Of a stretch of 64,000 nt of DNA, positions 1-13,020 are shown in pieces. Location of the stretch: contig JAQFVV010006305.1 in assembly GCA_028023455.1 (NCBI GenBank), forward strand, positions 2,101,001 through 2,165,000, written 5' to 3'. Origin of the DNA: Epiperipatus broadwayi. Taxonomy: Eukaryota > Onychophora > Udeonychophora > Euonychophora > Peripatidae. The translations under genes and the position numbers were made by a program. The notes under the pieces are model-generated. The model saw only the letters and a program-made list of their open reading frames with translations. It searched no databases and was not told the DNA's origin. Each line of letters begins with the position of its first letter. The stretch's first letter is position 1.

Positions 1-2330
1 CAATTTTTTACAGTTAAGACTAATATCTGATATGTGTGATTCTGGGAATAGTGAAATGTATTTTCTGTAAATAAGAGTATAATGATATTAAATGTGTTTT
101 TAAAGATTTATTTTGTGGTTCATTCCTATATATAAAGTTTTACAAATAAAAGTCATTATTTAAAAATTAAAAAAAAAACAAAGGTCTATTGCTAGAGAAT
201 TCTTATGAAGTTCAATCACTTGAATAGATAGAGCTGAGCTACAAATCAGATCTTGATCTACAAAGTCTAACACTGCACCAAAATATGCAGAATGCTATCT
301 TAAAATATAAATGGCAGATCAAATTTATGGTTCAATAATAAGTTATTGTTGCATTATACTGTTAGTTTTCCATACCTTTTAAAAAAGTTACTAACATTCA
401 GAAGATGAAATCTCTCAAACAAAATTTAGGACTACGAAGCTGCTATAAAACTACCTTAAGCAACTTACCCTGAAGAACTAATGGGTTATCATAAAAAAAA
501 TATTATGCAGAATACATATTGAGGGCAGTTTGATTGAAAGTAAACTAAAGTCATAATGTTGAACATCTAAAATCTATTTACTGTATGTTCTAGCTTAAGA
601 ATCATTAAAAACAATCTATCACCTTAATAGCTCAAGAATGCTTGGCACAAGCATATCATCTAATCAAAATGTAGTCTGATATTTATAATATATGTAAATA
701 GATTCAAATACCATGAACTATCATTATTAGGGGCAAAAAACCTTTGCCAAAAATAAGATTAATCCACTCTACTGAGTTTTTGCAAAGACAATCTAGTTCC
801 CACATTGTCTAGAAGATGTTATTGATAATCAATTTTTTTAATGGTAATAGTTGGCAGTGGTTAAGAAGGAGGATAGTACACTGCAATAAAATGGTGGTTG
901 CATTGGTGTTGATGGGGGAGTTAATAAAATTAATTTTCTTCAATTTTTATTTGCACTATATTATCATACAAAAATATATCTCTTGCTGTATTGCCTATTT
1001 AAAGCAAATAACTATAACTAGCAGCATAATTAATAATCACTACAGGATATGTTGAAACAGCAATGAGAACAACAAACAACACACAATGGATTGTTTGTTA
1101 TTGACTCAGTGAAAATTATTCCTACTGCTTGCCTATGAATCAAAAATTATTGAATACTCAAGTGAATAAATTGTTTGTATGCCATAATCTTTGATCATAG
1201 TTCATTCATGCATATTAATGATATAATGGCTCATTAAAGTTCATGATGAAGCTCTAAAATTGTGATACTAGAATTAGTTGTAATAAAGATATGGCAAGCA
1301 CTGATAAATTGTCACTGACGTTGATTAAGTTATTACTTGATTATGATAATAACAATGATCATTAATCATATGATCAATTGATTAGGAAATTGTTCAAACA
1401 CTAAAGTGATCGATTGAACACAATAATTCCATTCGAACTGACATTATTGGTTTTTCTTAAATTAGGAATTTAATAACCTTTAGTTCTGAAAATATTTAAA
1501 GACAAAATGCGCTTAGAACAGAAAGCAAAAGATATGAAATAATCGAACAACAAGCAGCGATGAATATGAGAAATAGTAGTCTCTTGAAAACGCTAAGCTC
1601 AATAATTTAATAGTTTTATATTTTAGTAAATTTAAATTTCGCTTTTAATTAAACATATATTTTCTAGTTTCATTATCTGTGCATACATCGCATATATATA
1701 GTAGTTAATAACACAAATAATATTATTATATATATAAAAATACATAAATAATTTTTATTTGAAGCTCTTCTATTGTTAGAACTTTTCATTTCCTTGAATT
1801 CAATTTTCAAGTATTTCCTGTCTATTTGTTGTTGTTGTTTTAATTCCTGAGGGGTTAACTTATTTCAAACTAAATATTTTATTTATATTGTTTGTATATT
1901 TATAAAACAATATTTTATACTGAAAATATAATGAAGTTATTTTAAATTCTTCTTTCCCTTTATCTATGTATAATTAAAAAAAACCGCGTAATATTACCAT
2001 TTTATCACAGAAAAAAAAACCCGCGAAAATAGAGATGTTTAAATAGTTAATAGACTATTTAATTAAAATCTAGCAGTAATAAATCCATATGACAAATATA
2101 TGAAGCAGAAAATAATTTTATTTTTAAACAACATAAACTTGTCAATTATCAAATAGTTTGGTAGTATTAACACATGTTTATGTATAAAAGAAATACTTTT
2201 AAAATGAATCTGTCATCTTCCTCTTTCAAACAATTTTCCAAAGAGGGGTAACAAAGAATAAAGCATAAGTAGTTAGAATAAACATTTGCAAAGCAGAAAA
2301 TGTTTTTTTTTTTTCTTTAACTAAAAACTT
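1..2330. other. AT-rich DNA, no gene seen
   Basis: Strongly A+T-rich sequence with homopolymer runs and short AT microsatellites. The longest frame (816-1055, plus) is rich in Ile, Asn, Tyr and Phe, as expected of random AT-rich DNA, and has no recognisable motif. No TIR, LTR or SINE signal was found. Confidence 0.6.
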
Positions 2331-2400
2331 TGTGATATAGTAGTTAGTGCGTCCACATGCCACGATCTAGGATTTGAATCCAGGTAGGTGAATTTTAGAA
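2331..2400 (+). repeat. tRNA-like SINE head (weak)
   Basis: A short GC-richer island in AT-rich DNA. It holds an A-box-like stretch around GTAGTTAGTGCG and, about 30 bp downstream, a B-box-like GGATTTGAATCC, so it looks like the pol III promoter half of a tRNA-derived SINE. The body downstream is not distinct and no flanking target repeat was found. Suggestive only. Confidence 0.3.
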
Positions 2401-2755
2401 ATTATTTCCGGGCACAAATATCCTTTTTTTTTTGGTCAGGTAGATACGTCATACAATATTCATCTGTTACAGGTTAATAAAAATATAAACCATGAATAGG
2501 CTCTTCATTTTTTCAACCGTTGGAGAAGATTATATATATACTTTATTTTTGTGGTAAATGCATCAATATTCATCTGATCAACTTTATTTTTTAGCTGTTA
2601 ATAGCTAGATGCTTCTTTATCAACCAATAATGAATGAATAGCTAGGTTGGCTATGAGCCAACTAAATAATAAAAAATTCTAAATTTGATTTTGAGCTGAA
2701 AGATTTTCAAGATTCATTCATTCTAAACTCAAACCCCACATGGCAGTCAAGCGTT

Positions 2756-2905
2756 GTTAGCCGAGAGATCAGCGCAGCCGCCTTACAAGCAAGCAGTTGG
2801 TTGCAGGCGGTTGTGCGGGTTCGCCTCTTGGCCGATGCTATGACATATGTATCCCCCTGCCCCCAACGTGGCAGGCAGATGAAATATATATTCGCTTGTT
2901 TAATT
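2756..2905 (+). repeat. tRNA-derived SINE
   Basis: A sharp G+C-rich island of about 150 bp. It begins with a tRNA-like head: an A-box-like TTAGCCGAGAGATCAG near 2768, then a B-box-like GGGTTCGCCTC near 2818, at tRNA-like spacing. A unique body with a run of C and a short GTGGCAGGCAG segment follows, ending in a T-rich tract (about 2903-2918). A split pol III promoter, small size and contrasting base composition are the hallmarks of a SINE. The family is not identified and the target duplication is not obvious. Confidence 0.55.
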
Positions 2906-3349
2906 TTTTTTTTTTAATTATTGAATTATAAAAAAAATAATTTCATTAAATTATTTTATATAATTTTTGTTGTTTTCATTTATAATTGTTTGAGATTATT
3001 TTATAGTTTTATGTATTGTTTGATAATCATTTTGAAGATTTGAAAAAATAGCTTATTTATTATATTAATGAAATAATTTCTTATAAACTTTTGGATCAAG
3101 ATAATATTTTTTCAGTTTTACATTTTGTTATTCTTAATTTATTTATCATATTATTTTTTACTGATTAGTTCGATTGCTTATTACTTTTATAAAAACGTTA
3201 CCTTTGATAATGTGTTGGGGGGAGGGGGCTATCATAAATATTAATGTTTTATTTTTATCTCTTTTAAAATAGTTTTTTCTATATATTTCATTTGTTTGCA
3301 TTATTTGCTGATTTTTATTCAATATTTTTTCCCTCATTATATATATAGT

Positions 3350-3440
3350 ACCACGATTTCTAATAAGATGCAAGTGTAGAATACGATTGAGATCGAACAA
3401 GTGCTAGTGCGTTTGTGCGGCGAAGACACCTCCACTTAAA
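3350..3440 (-). repeat. possible tRNA-like SINE fragment, minus strand
   Basis: Read on the minus strand this GC-richer stretch gives a tRNA-like start (GGAGGTGTCTTCGCCG) followed about 30 nt later by a B-box-like TTGTTCGATCTC. It may be a truncated SINE head. The match to the A-box is poor and the ends are not defined. Confidence 0.25.
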
Positions 3441-6400
3441 AGAAACTAATACAAATTTATTATCTCATCCACTTTATTAATAATAAACAATAACTATTAT
3501 ACTAGTTTATTTAGCTTTGTGTAATCCTACTTGTACTATTATTAATAATATCTCAGATTATTCTCATATTCTTTAACAATTTAATCTCAGGGTATTTTAA
3601 TATATACACTAAATGCATAACTTTGTATAGGATGGGCATGTAATGCTTTTCATAAAACTTCATGTTTTATACTTAAGAGGGTTAACAAATTATTTCACAC
3701 CCTACTTATATATATTTTAACTGGGCTAGTTATCTTAGGGTTCTTATCAAATAAATGGTAATTGTTCTAGATTAATTTATGACTCATAATTTGACTGATA
3801 TGTCCATGATATGATAAAGATAGCAAAGGAATTTTATTATATCTCATCATATATCAATAAGTTCATTATTCCCAAATGGAAACAAAATAGGAAATGGTGC
3901 AGATAAGTCCACTCAAAAATATTATATTTTACACAAAGTGTAAGTATGACCTTATCTATTTAGAAAAACATGTAGTTGGTGATGATGACTTTCAATAAAT
4001 GACAACTATATAATAAAAGATAATAATTAATTTATTAATTACAAGCAATTGTATAATAAAATATTCAATGGTAAAACATAATTATAATAATAACAAGTTC
4101 TCTAAAAATTCAGATCTTCATTCAAATATACAACTTAATAAGACCTGACAATCATAACTTACTATTATATTTTTAAAACTTCAAAAATCTGCATCAACTA
4201 AATAATAATGTTAATGATTATCAATATCATAAGAGTACTTTAATGTACTGTCTAATATTTACTTAATCAGATGAATATAATTTGGGTAAATAGGAAAGTT
4301 AACCCTTTATGATTATTCAACTCTCGATTAAGATATCTTTGTTGCAGAAAAACCTGAGGTTGGTTTTTTAAAGAATCAGTAAAACATGTAACAAGTTAAC
4401 TATTTAACTTGGCTGTAACAGATCTCCAATACAAATATATTAACAAATTTACATGTATACCCATTTTACTAATAACCATAAGGTATTGCCTGTACTTTCT
4501 TTATACCATTGCTTTCTGGAAAACTTTATTTGAAATCACAATGCTAATAATAATTAACACTAAAATAATTAAATAAATATTATAATTATATAATATATGT
4601 GAACTGATAATCCATGGTCTCTAAATAATGTCCATGAAAATTTATCTAGGCACATTTAAATATTCAAAATCATAACAAAAGTTATCTGGAGTTTTAATAA
4701 TTATAAACTTCACAATAAGCTGTTATCATTTAATTTATGTGAGAATATAATCGATTTTGGAGGTTGTTATTTTTTCCCCAAAACTTTTAAACAGATCACA
4801 ATTATTTATTAGTATTTCTGCATATTTTGTCATACTAATTAATCCATTTACAAAAATAACTTTTGTACTTCATAATAACTCTGACATATTTATGGAGCTA
4901 TTTTATTAATGAATGTTATTCCTTTAGCCTTAAGGTTTACATATATTATTCACTAACTAATCCAGTAAGTTAAAGCACATTAATAGAATATCCAAGAATA
5001 TGGATAGCTTTTACAAAGATAAGATGCAGAAATTTAATATCCCATAGATTCAAGTGAGTTGATAGTATTCAATAATAGTTCAAGTCATTTTACAATTATG
5101 AGACCAAGTGTAGCAATTAATCCAATTACTTGAATAGACTAGTTTGCAGGTTTAGATAGTTTTTTCACCAATGCAACATTAATATTACTTTAATTCATAA
5201 ATTTTCTTTAAAATTTTATTATACCCCATGTAATTCTGAAGTAGTTGTAGCCAATATTACTTTCAGAAAGCTATTTTAGTTTTAGAGATGAGATGAATGG
5301 TTGTTGCAGTGTGATGTCAAATAATAATATTCCATAAGCAATTTTACAAATTTCACTAATGAATGAAAATATTAAATTTTATTCCTTATAAGTAGTAGCT
5401 TTTCATTGCTAATATTCCTTAATTTCTCTATTTAGGATGACAAGAAGAAATATTTGGCAAATGCCCAGCTAATTTTCTCTAGTCAGCCATGTTGTCAAAG
5501 GCAAAAAATAGCTGATTCCCAGTTTAAAATGTATATGATCCTTCAAAAACAGTAATTTAAACAAAACTCTACAAATTTTGGCAGATAGTAGTTTTTATAA
5601 GTTGCTACCATGTAGAATATTACTTACAATATTTCATTTTTAATATTTGTACAGGAGAATTTTGCTTTGGTTGCTATGGAGACAATATGAAACTGGCAAT
5701 TTTTGAAAGTTTTATAGATTTTAAAGTGCTAATTTTGAGACATAAATTATAGAATAATAATTAAATATTATTTTTAAGATTACAATATTATTATATACAT
5801 TAACCACACAATAAATATACAATTGTTCATTTTATAGATAAATATTAAACTAATAATTTTATTTTATTAAATTTTAAAATTCTCAATTTTAAATTAATAA
5901 TCTGTTTGATCAATATTAATACCAAATTCATTTAATCATTTTAGATTATTCTTGTTAAATTGACTACATTTTAACATAAACTTTCATGCACACACACGCA
6001 CATGTTTAAATAATGATAAAATTTTCTATTCTGGTTAAGTATAATATTGGTTTATCTGACCGTCATAATAGGATTATTATTGTAATAAAACTGTCCTAAA
6101 TACTACCTTTTACTGTAGTGAATCAAATATATTCTATTTTGTGTATTTTATGTGTGTGTGGTTTTATTTTCATTAAAAAAAAATTAACTGTGCTTTAAAA
6201 AAAAAAAATTAGATGCACATATTTTGGTACATTATAATCGATAAAGTCTGTCTGAAAGACATTCCATAATATTATGAATCTATTATATTAGCTGATATTA
6301 TAAAAGACATATGAATACAATTTCTTAAATTTAGTATTGATCATAATAATATATTAATAGGTATGGAAATTGGTTCTATTTAATAAGCCAATACAATTTT

Positions 6401-8015
6401 TTTTTATAGTTTATGGCTATGCTTATTAATTCAAATGTCAAAATATAAGATTACAATATTTACATTTTTATGATTTTTTTGTTTTATTTTATATATTTTA
6501 TGTATATTTAATTATTTGTACAAGTTTTATTCACATTTGAATAGTATGATGTCTTTTAGACATATATTTTAGTTTTTGTATATAATCTGAATAATGATTA
6601 TTTATTCAGATTAAATAAATTAATTAGATTTATGGGAAATTTTTTGTTAACTTTAATATTATTATTATTTATTAGATTGTTAATATGTTTTCATCTATTT
6701 ATTTATATTACAATTATTTTTTATTAATTCTTTAAATTTTAATAAATTATATTTTCTTCTTCCAGTGTTTTTTTTATTTTAATTTTTTTCATTAATTATT
6801 AATATTTTTTGTTAAAATACAATGTTAAATGTTTGTTTAATAATGATAATAATAAAAATAATTCTATTTTATATGCATATTGTTTTTTTATCAGAATATT
6901 TTTGTTTTGATATTTTAATAATTTTTGGCATTAGTCTAATCTTTTGTTTTTCATTTTGTTTATATGTGTGTATTCATTTGTTTTAAACAAGAATTTTTGT
7001 AATTATCTTTTGATAAAGTTATAATTTTTTGCTTTCTATAATCTATTAGTCATTTTAACATATTAGAATTTAGTTTATTCTGTCACTGAGGGTTTTTTTA
7101 TTGTTATTTATAATAATTTTTGAAAAATCTGTTAAAGCCTAATAATCTAAATCAGGTATGGGCAAGATATCTATTGTTGTCCAATGGTGAATTGCCATGA
7201 AATTTTGCGTGGCCATCTAAATTAAAAGAAAATAATGATAACCAATACTATATTACCTTGGATAATTTTACATTAAAAAAAAATACATTTTTACACACAT
7301 GGCTACTACAGATGAGAATCAGCTCTTCACAGTCACGATGGCAATATGTAATTGGACAGATTAGCCAATAAATGTATTAGATGACACATGACTTCATTTG
7401 AAATACACGCTGATGCATATGGTGGCTACAAATTCATCAACATGAATACACTCACTGCATTATGCAAGTTTGTAACTGGCAGTATTAAATAATGTTCAGT
7501 CAGTTATTAAACTAATAAGTCTGTTTCTTGATGTAACAAATACACAGATTTAATTAGTTCATCATAAAATAATATTTTATCATATTTTAAAAGCAGTATG
7601 TAATATCCAAAACAAGTATAAAGAAAATAAAGACATACAAGTGTAATTACAGAATGGGAAGAACAGTTTTTCTTCACAATAGTGAATATAAATTGTATCT
7701 GTTATATATGTCATGCAAATGTGTTATTTCCAAAGCAAAAACATCAAACAACATTTTAAACTTACATATGCAAGTTTAGATAAAGATTTTCCAGTAAAAA
7801 GTGAATTGCACAAACAAAATTAAAAGAATTTAAGTCACAATTATTCAGCCAACAATCATATTTTATTAAACCCATTATTAAATCTATAGCTACAATGGCC
7901 GCCTTATTTCGTGTGAGCTATGTGTTAGCAAAATACAATAAATCTTTCACAAATGAAGAAATGAGAAGCATTTTTAAAAGTCAGTGATTCCTTATTATTT
8001 TATTCAAAAACAAAA
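3441..8015. other. AT-rich DNA, no gene seen
   Basis: No frame above 60 codons, no TIR pair or LTR, and no motif that I could assign. It contains short (CA)n and (AT)n tracts. Confidence 0.55.
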
Positions 8016-8268
8016 ATAACACATGAGGACCATCTCTTATACTAGCTTATAATTGTTGTAAACAAAGACAAAAACTATCCATACAGTAGTGCCACTCTGT
8101 GCCAATCAAAGTAATAAATGGATGCCAGAAGGCTTGTGCATAAAATTCCTATCTAGTGCCTACTCATCCAATATCTCCAGACTAGTTTCTGGCTTGTGGC
8201 CATCATCAGTGAGGAGCCTTGGATCTGAGAGCACTGCACCTAGATCTTAGGATCTAATGCAACCCTCC
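8016..8268 (-). repeat. Family 1 hammerhead repeat, minus-strand unit (partial)
   Basis: This stretch is the reverse complement, with scattered differences, of the plus-strand unit just downstream. Shared landmarks are the GGAGGGTTGCATTAGATC segment, the CAGTGCTCTCAGATC segment, the hammerhead core and the GCACAAGCCTTCTGGCATCC segment. The two units therefore lie head to head. The unit is truncated relative to the roughly 450 bp plus unit. It has no protein-coding content, and apparent frames here are shadows of the repeat. Confidence 0.8.
8174..8215 (-). ncRNA. Hammerhead ribozyme-like motif, type I, family 1
   Basis: Minus strand, 5' to 3': stem I strand UCCUCA (8215-8210), core CUGAUGA (8209-8203), stem II UGGC/GCCA closing a CACAA loop, then GAAA (8189-8186). 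A minimal stem III follows: A-U plus C-G closing a UA loop. Then comes GUC (8182-8180) as predicted cleavage triplet, and the second stem I strand UGGAGA. Stem I has one mismatch and one wobble. The order stem I, core, stem II, GAAA, stem III, triplet, stem I is that of a type I hammerhead. Activity is inferred, not shown. Confidence 0.65.
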
Positions 8269-8277
8269 AGCACTGCT

Positions 8278-8757
8278 GTATGGAGAGTTTTGCCTTTGTT
8301 TACAACAATTATGTGCTAGTATAAGAGATGGTGATCATGTGATGTTTAGTAGGTTAACACCAATTCTGCCTAATAGGATAGTGGTGACTATGGTTGTTTA
8401 AGAGCCAAAGACACCAAAAGGTATGGGTACTGAATTGAGTTCAGACCCATATGACTATATAAGCTACTGAGCTTAGATTGAAAATATTGTGTTTTCAATT
8501 TCAATCTCATAGTTTTGTAGTAAAGTAGAGTTAAAAGGTGGCGGCTGGAGGGTTGCATTAGATCCTAAGATCTACGTGCAGTGCTCTCAGATTCAAGGCT
8601 CCTCACTGATGATGGTTGCAAGCCAGAAACTAGTCTGGGGATATTGGATGAGTAGGCACTAGATAGGGATTTTATGCACAAGCCTTCTGGCATCCATTGA
8701 TTACTCTGGTTGGCACAGGGTGGCACTACTGTATGGAGAGTTTTGCCTTTGTTTACA
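8278..8757 (+). repeat. Family 1 hammerhead repeat, plus-strand unit with tandem overlap
   Basis: The segment TGTATGGAGAGTTTTGCC occurs at 8278 and again at about 8730. The intervening unit is therefore about 451 bp and followed by the start of a second one, the mark of a tandem or circularly permuted array. The unit holds, in order, a GTTAACACCAATTC segment, a CTAGTATAAGAGATGG segment, an A+T-rich middle, the GGAGGGTTGCATTAGATC segment, the hammerhead and the GCACAAGCCTTCTGGCATCC segment. Diverged copies lie at 28.4-29.45 kb and 55.4-55.9 kb. Confidence 0.8.
8600..8641 (+). ncRNA. Hammerhead ribozyme-like motif, type I, family 1 (best copy)
   Basis: Stem I UCCUCA (8600-8605) pairs in full, with one G-U, with UGGGGA (8636-8641). 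The core CUGAUGA is at 8606-8612. Stem II lies in 8613-8625: five pairs with a GCA loop. GAAA is at 8626-8629. C8630 and A8629 pair with G8633 and U8634 around a UA loop to form a minimal stem III. The predicted cleavage triplet GUC is 8633-8635, so cleavage would follow C8635. All core positions fit the family consensus CUGANGA...GAAA...UH. Very short stem III is typical of hammerheads in Penelope-like elements and animal retrozymes. Confidence 0.72.
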
Positions 8758-10310
8758 AAAATAAAAATAGTTCTATAATTAAAGATATACAATTTTCCCA
8801 TAGAACTGTTAGACATTGTACAGAAATTATAAATTTTGATTTTATTGAACAACTAACTGAAAATATGACTAACTGCATTTGTTTTTTCTTGCAGTTTCAT
8901 AAATCTCTTGACATACTTGATATTCCTCAACTCAGATTTTTATAAAAATGTTTTTAAGAATATTAACGTTTTGCCCTAAATGTCTTGATGCTAATCATCT
9001 AAAGAATTATCATTGTACTTAATGTATATAATACTACAAAAAAATATCTTTAGATTTTCATGCATAATTTTTTTATTAACAGTTTGTTGATGCAAAGAGA
9101 TTAAAAAGTTAGAATTAATTTAAAATTAATATTTATATTTAAATGTAAAGCACTTTATTATTTATTTAATACCAACTATAAAATTATAAATTATTAATAT
9201 ATATATACATTTTTTAAATTACAGATAAGAATATAATATATAGGGTATATGAACACAGACTTCACATGACCCACCAGTCTCCACTCTATCTCATAATACT
9301 GATACACTTGAACACATATATGTTGAAAAGATAATTAATCACCAATATCTGTATTTATGCTAAACCAACAATCATCCGCTGGTGCAGATTATTATCTCTA
9401 CACATATATGCAATAAGTGCTCAGATATATATTAAGATAGCAAACCGAATTTAATTGATATTATTGGTCCATCTTCACAAGAAAAGTTTTCTTATGGTGT
9501 AAAAAATAAAAGTGGTTTGAAATTTCATTAATTTTGCATTTTTGATTTCCCATTCTTTTGGATTTAAAGAAGTTACTAAATGGTAATGGCAAAAAGAACT
9601 ATAGAAGCTTAAAATTATTGTATACTAAGTAAAGTTTAAATAATTTATTAAAAACCATTACTTAAAAGATTATTAACTAAAGAAAAACTACATTTATACT
9701 CTACTATGCTTTTGAAGTATATTGTTTCTTTATTTCTTTAACATCCCATCAAGATGAAACTGTTTGATGTTTTGTGTTTCTCCAATGCATTTTTTTTTCA
9801 AGTAAAAATTCAAAAATGTTATGATGTTTAGATTTATTCTTTTGTATAATTAGAAATACACACATTTGTATATAATAAAAATTTTATTACTAAGAAATAA
9901 TAAAATTAAAATATTTGCAAATACTGTATTAATAAATACTTTCATGAAAAAATGATCAATAAAATAATGTTTTTGTGATGTTTGTTGTAATATTAATATT
10001 AAAATATTTTATTTAAAAATATGTCTGACTACTGATAGATAAGTATATATTTGATATAAAAATTCATCAAAAGAAATGTTGTTTTTTTTTAAAAAAAATA
10101 AAGTTTTTTCTTAGATCAATAGTAATTAACCTTTAGGTTTGGAATCACTGCTTATACTTACTTTTGCAGCATATTACAATTCATAATCTTGAAATTTTAT
10201 TGATAAATAATGACTGTCATAATTTTGTATGAATTTGAAAAAATGACGTATTTCTGGTCTTGTACTTATATAGACTATTTAAAATATATATTTAATCGGA
10301 TCCCCTGAAA
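8758..10310. other. AT-rich DNA, no gene seen
   Basis: No recognisable coding or repeat structure. Plus-strand frame 8697-8945 starts inside the family 1 repeat and has no motif. Confidence 0.5.
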
Positions 10311-10640
10311 AATAGCCATCTTAACTGGGTTTAAACCCTCTTTATAATAATTTAAAAAAACATGGAAATGGATGGGCCATTCAAGCAGAGGTGAGAAAAC
10401 CATTGATAGCATAGTCATCAATGATACCATGGTCAGATCGAGCTATGCAAAGTATAACATGATCACAGTTACAGGTCATGGCCCACCTTGACTGCTGGAC
10501 CAAATCTCTGCCATCTAAAGCATTTTATTTGATTTGAGGATCCACCTCAGGTGCCAACTATATGTTATATAGTTGGTATGCTAAGGATGACAGGCACACA
10601 ATCCAGAACTTAAAATATCCCATGGCTAGCTCATTCTCTT
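10310..10640. repeat. Unidentified GC-richer block, probable old repeat
   Basis: About 330 bp with clearly higher G+C than its surroundings and no open frame. It ends with a perfect small hairpin: CCAACTATAT (10554-10563), a GTT loop, and ATATAGTTGG (10567-10576). The composition suggests an inserted repeat, but I found no second copy, TIR or target repeat in the window. Confidence 0.3.
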
Positions 10641-12342
10641 AATTAGGGTCCAGCACATTACTTAACACATAAAAATGCTATACTCTTAAATTAATAGTGA
10701 TGCGGTGACAAGAGAGAGAGAAAATATATCAAATAATATTTAAGCAAACATTAATATATATTGATGCACACACATATCCAATATAATATAAAATAACCCA
10801 ATATAATAGTTACATAAAAATATTAATGATTACTTTCAAGCTAAAATTATAATAGCCCTTTGTTAATTAAAGTTCATTTAAAATAAGTATAAAGTGTCAA
10901 TAGACAATTATCAAAATGTCTTTACCTAGGTTTTCATGATTGTCAATTTCCAACTGTTTAGCTTTTGGTTCTCCATCAATGGCTTTATGGCTTTCCTTCT
11001 AAGTTTCTTTGTCTAGACAATGGGAAAGAGAGAGTATGTGGCAGTGTCTATTTATGGGTATTGGTTCTAGTCGAGGATTTATTTGATTTGCAGAGGGCTT
11101 TGGGCTTCAAGCCCATTGAACACTTTTAAAATGATCTAGCACACATTTTTCTAGATCCACAACTTTTGCATTGATGTTTACCACAGCAGTAATTGATTGG
11201 CTTACTACTGTGTTTACAGCTTCTGAATATCCGGATCTCTGGAACAATAGATAATGTAAGAGCACAAATGAAGATCAGAATGATGCAATCACTAAATGCC
11301 AACTAGACTGATTTACTGATTGCAGACCCAACTGAATTACATATTCTCCACCCACTTTTTTTAACAAATAGTTTTATTCTATTTTAAAACCAAAATATAA
11401 GCAATCTTTTTATTTTAAAAAATCACATTTTAAAATCGACTTAACTAATCATATATTTTTTTTAAATTATAAAACATGTAACAATAGTGTTAGAATATAT
11501 ATATATTTCAAGTTTTTGTTTTTATCAGTGCATTTTCCACCTTAGTTCAATCTTATCATGTTTATATACTTGTATAATATATAAAAAGAAACAGTAACAT
11601 TTTTTGTGTGGAATGTATATTTGCATATATGCATGTACAATTTGAATAGACACACATACATATACATACTTCATAATAACTGTAAATTTAATAACATTAA
11701 ATGTAATATTTTTTTTTTTCCAATTAGATCACTCAGACTAACTGATAAGGTCCACAGGTGAGAATAACTTTCAAATAAGATTAAGAGATTGGTTCATTAA
11801 AGTTAGAAGCATTTTTTACTTTATTATTTTTAGTACATACCTTAGTCACCTCGTGAGTCTTACATGCAAATAATCATCTCCTATATGCACTAATTGGAGC
11901 AGTAAAAAATTATGAGTTTATGTGACTGCATTTCTATCCTTTAATTGCACACATTGCTGTTCTGTCTCTCTTTTTTTTTTAAAAAATTTCTGTATGAAAA
12001 ATTTATGAAAATGCAGTAAGTAAAGTCCTATGTATTAAAAAAGCAATGATAAAAATAAGTTTAGAAGACATGGAGTCCTTAGTCATGATCTTGCATGAGA
12101 TAATACAATCAATAATGAATTACTTTGTAGATGGGTTGGAATGGAAATTTCAACAGAAAAATAACTATGTTAGGGAAGCCCTATTTAGAAATCTTTCTGA
12201 AAAACTAGTCTAATAATCACTTATTCTGATAAATTTGTGAAGAAATATTTATAATATTAGTAATAGTGATTATAGTAATTTAGATGGCACTAGTAGTACA
12301 AAAGATAAATATTGTACTTTTTTAAATACAAATATTTGAAAT
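10641..12342. other. AT-rich DNA, no gene seen
   Basis: Moderately GC-richer between about 10.93 and 11.35 kb but without a readable frame. No TIR pair, LTR or tRNA-like head was recognised. Confidence 0.45.
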
Positions 12343-13020
12343 ATGCAAGTTGTTGGGATCATTTTCAAAACCTTAATAGTTAATGCTAAGAATATATCAA
12401 GATTTAAACTTGATTTATCTGTTTTTTGTGAAATCCATCTTCCTGATAAAGGAAGTTTCATTAAACAGACATATGGCTGCAAGTTCTTTGCAAGTAGATT
12501 ATCAAGTAAAAGGAGATTGCATGGTGTCAAATTCATTATGAAGTCTAACTTTATATTTTCTACACTAGGAATTCTAAAGATGTATAAATGAAAATATAAA
12601 ATACTAAAAATTTTGTGCAATAGTAGCTGTACCTATTTTATTAGTGTTTATGATTCAATATTAAATTAAGAAAATTTGGAGAAAGGATGCATTTCTTTTT
12701 TATAGAAGATTAAAGTATAGTAACAATAAATTATAGCTTAAAGTTATTGAAAATAATAGCATTGGATTTGTAAAATTCAATAGTTTGTTATTTAAATTTT
12801 GTATAATATAAGGATTGATTATTTTGAACATTTTGTTTAGATAAAAAACATTACAAAAGAAATTGATGCTATTTATACTATAGTAATGCCAAATTAAGAA
12901 TTAGTTAATAGGGAAAAGTAAGAATGTAAAAGATATTCCTACTGCAGATTGCTAATTAGGTTATAGATTAGTATACTCCAAAGTTAAAATGATAATTGCA
13001 TTAAAAATAAATCCTATACT
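12343..13020 (+). pseudogene. LINE endonuclease domain, decayed
   Basis: The plus-strand frame at 12343-12591 reads as a worn apurinic-type endonuclease of a LINE. A DLSVFCEIHLPDKGSF segment aligns with the usual Asp-Ile-x-x-Leu-x-Glu-Thr catalytic-glutamate region, followed by YGCKFFASR and HGVKFIMKSN, the aromatic strand and the GVGF/IAI strand of this family. After stops and frame changes, further conserved pieces appear: YFISVYDSIL near 12.63 kb and ADC-LGYRLVYSKVKM near 12.95 kb. The latter corresponds to the terminal (S/T)D-x-x-(D/H)-H segment, here with the key His lost. Several stops and the degraded catalytic residues make it non-functional. It may belong with the RT pieces at 17.6 and 18.6 kb. 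Confidence 0.6.

Noticed and set aside
8565-8945. Overlapping frames of 82 and 95 codons on both strands
   Set aside because: Coincident with the hammerhead repeat; similar frames are broken in other copies.
12270-12620. 116-codon minus-strand frame
   Set aside because: Antisense of the LINE endonuclease remnant, which is the strand with recognisable motifs.
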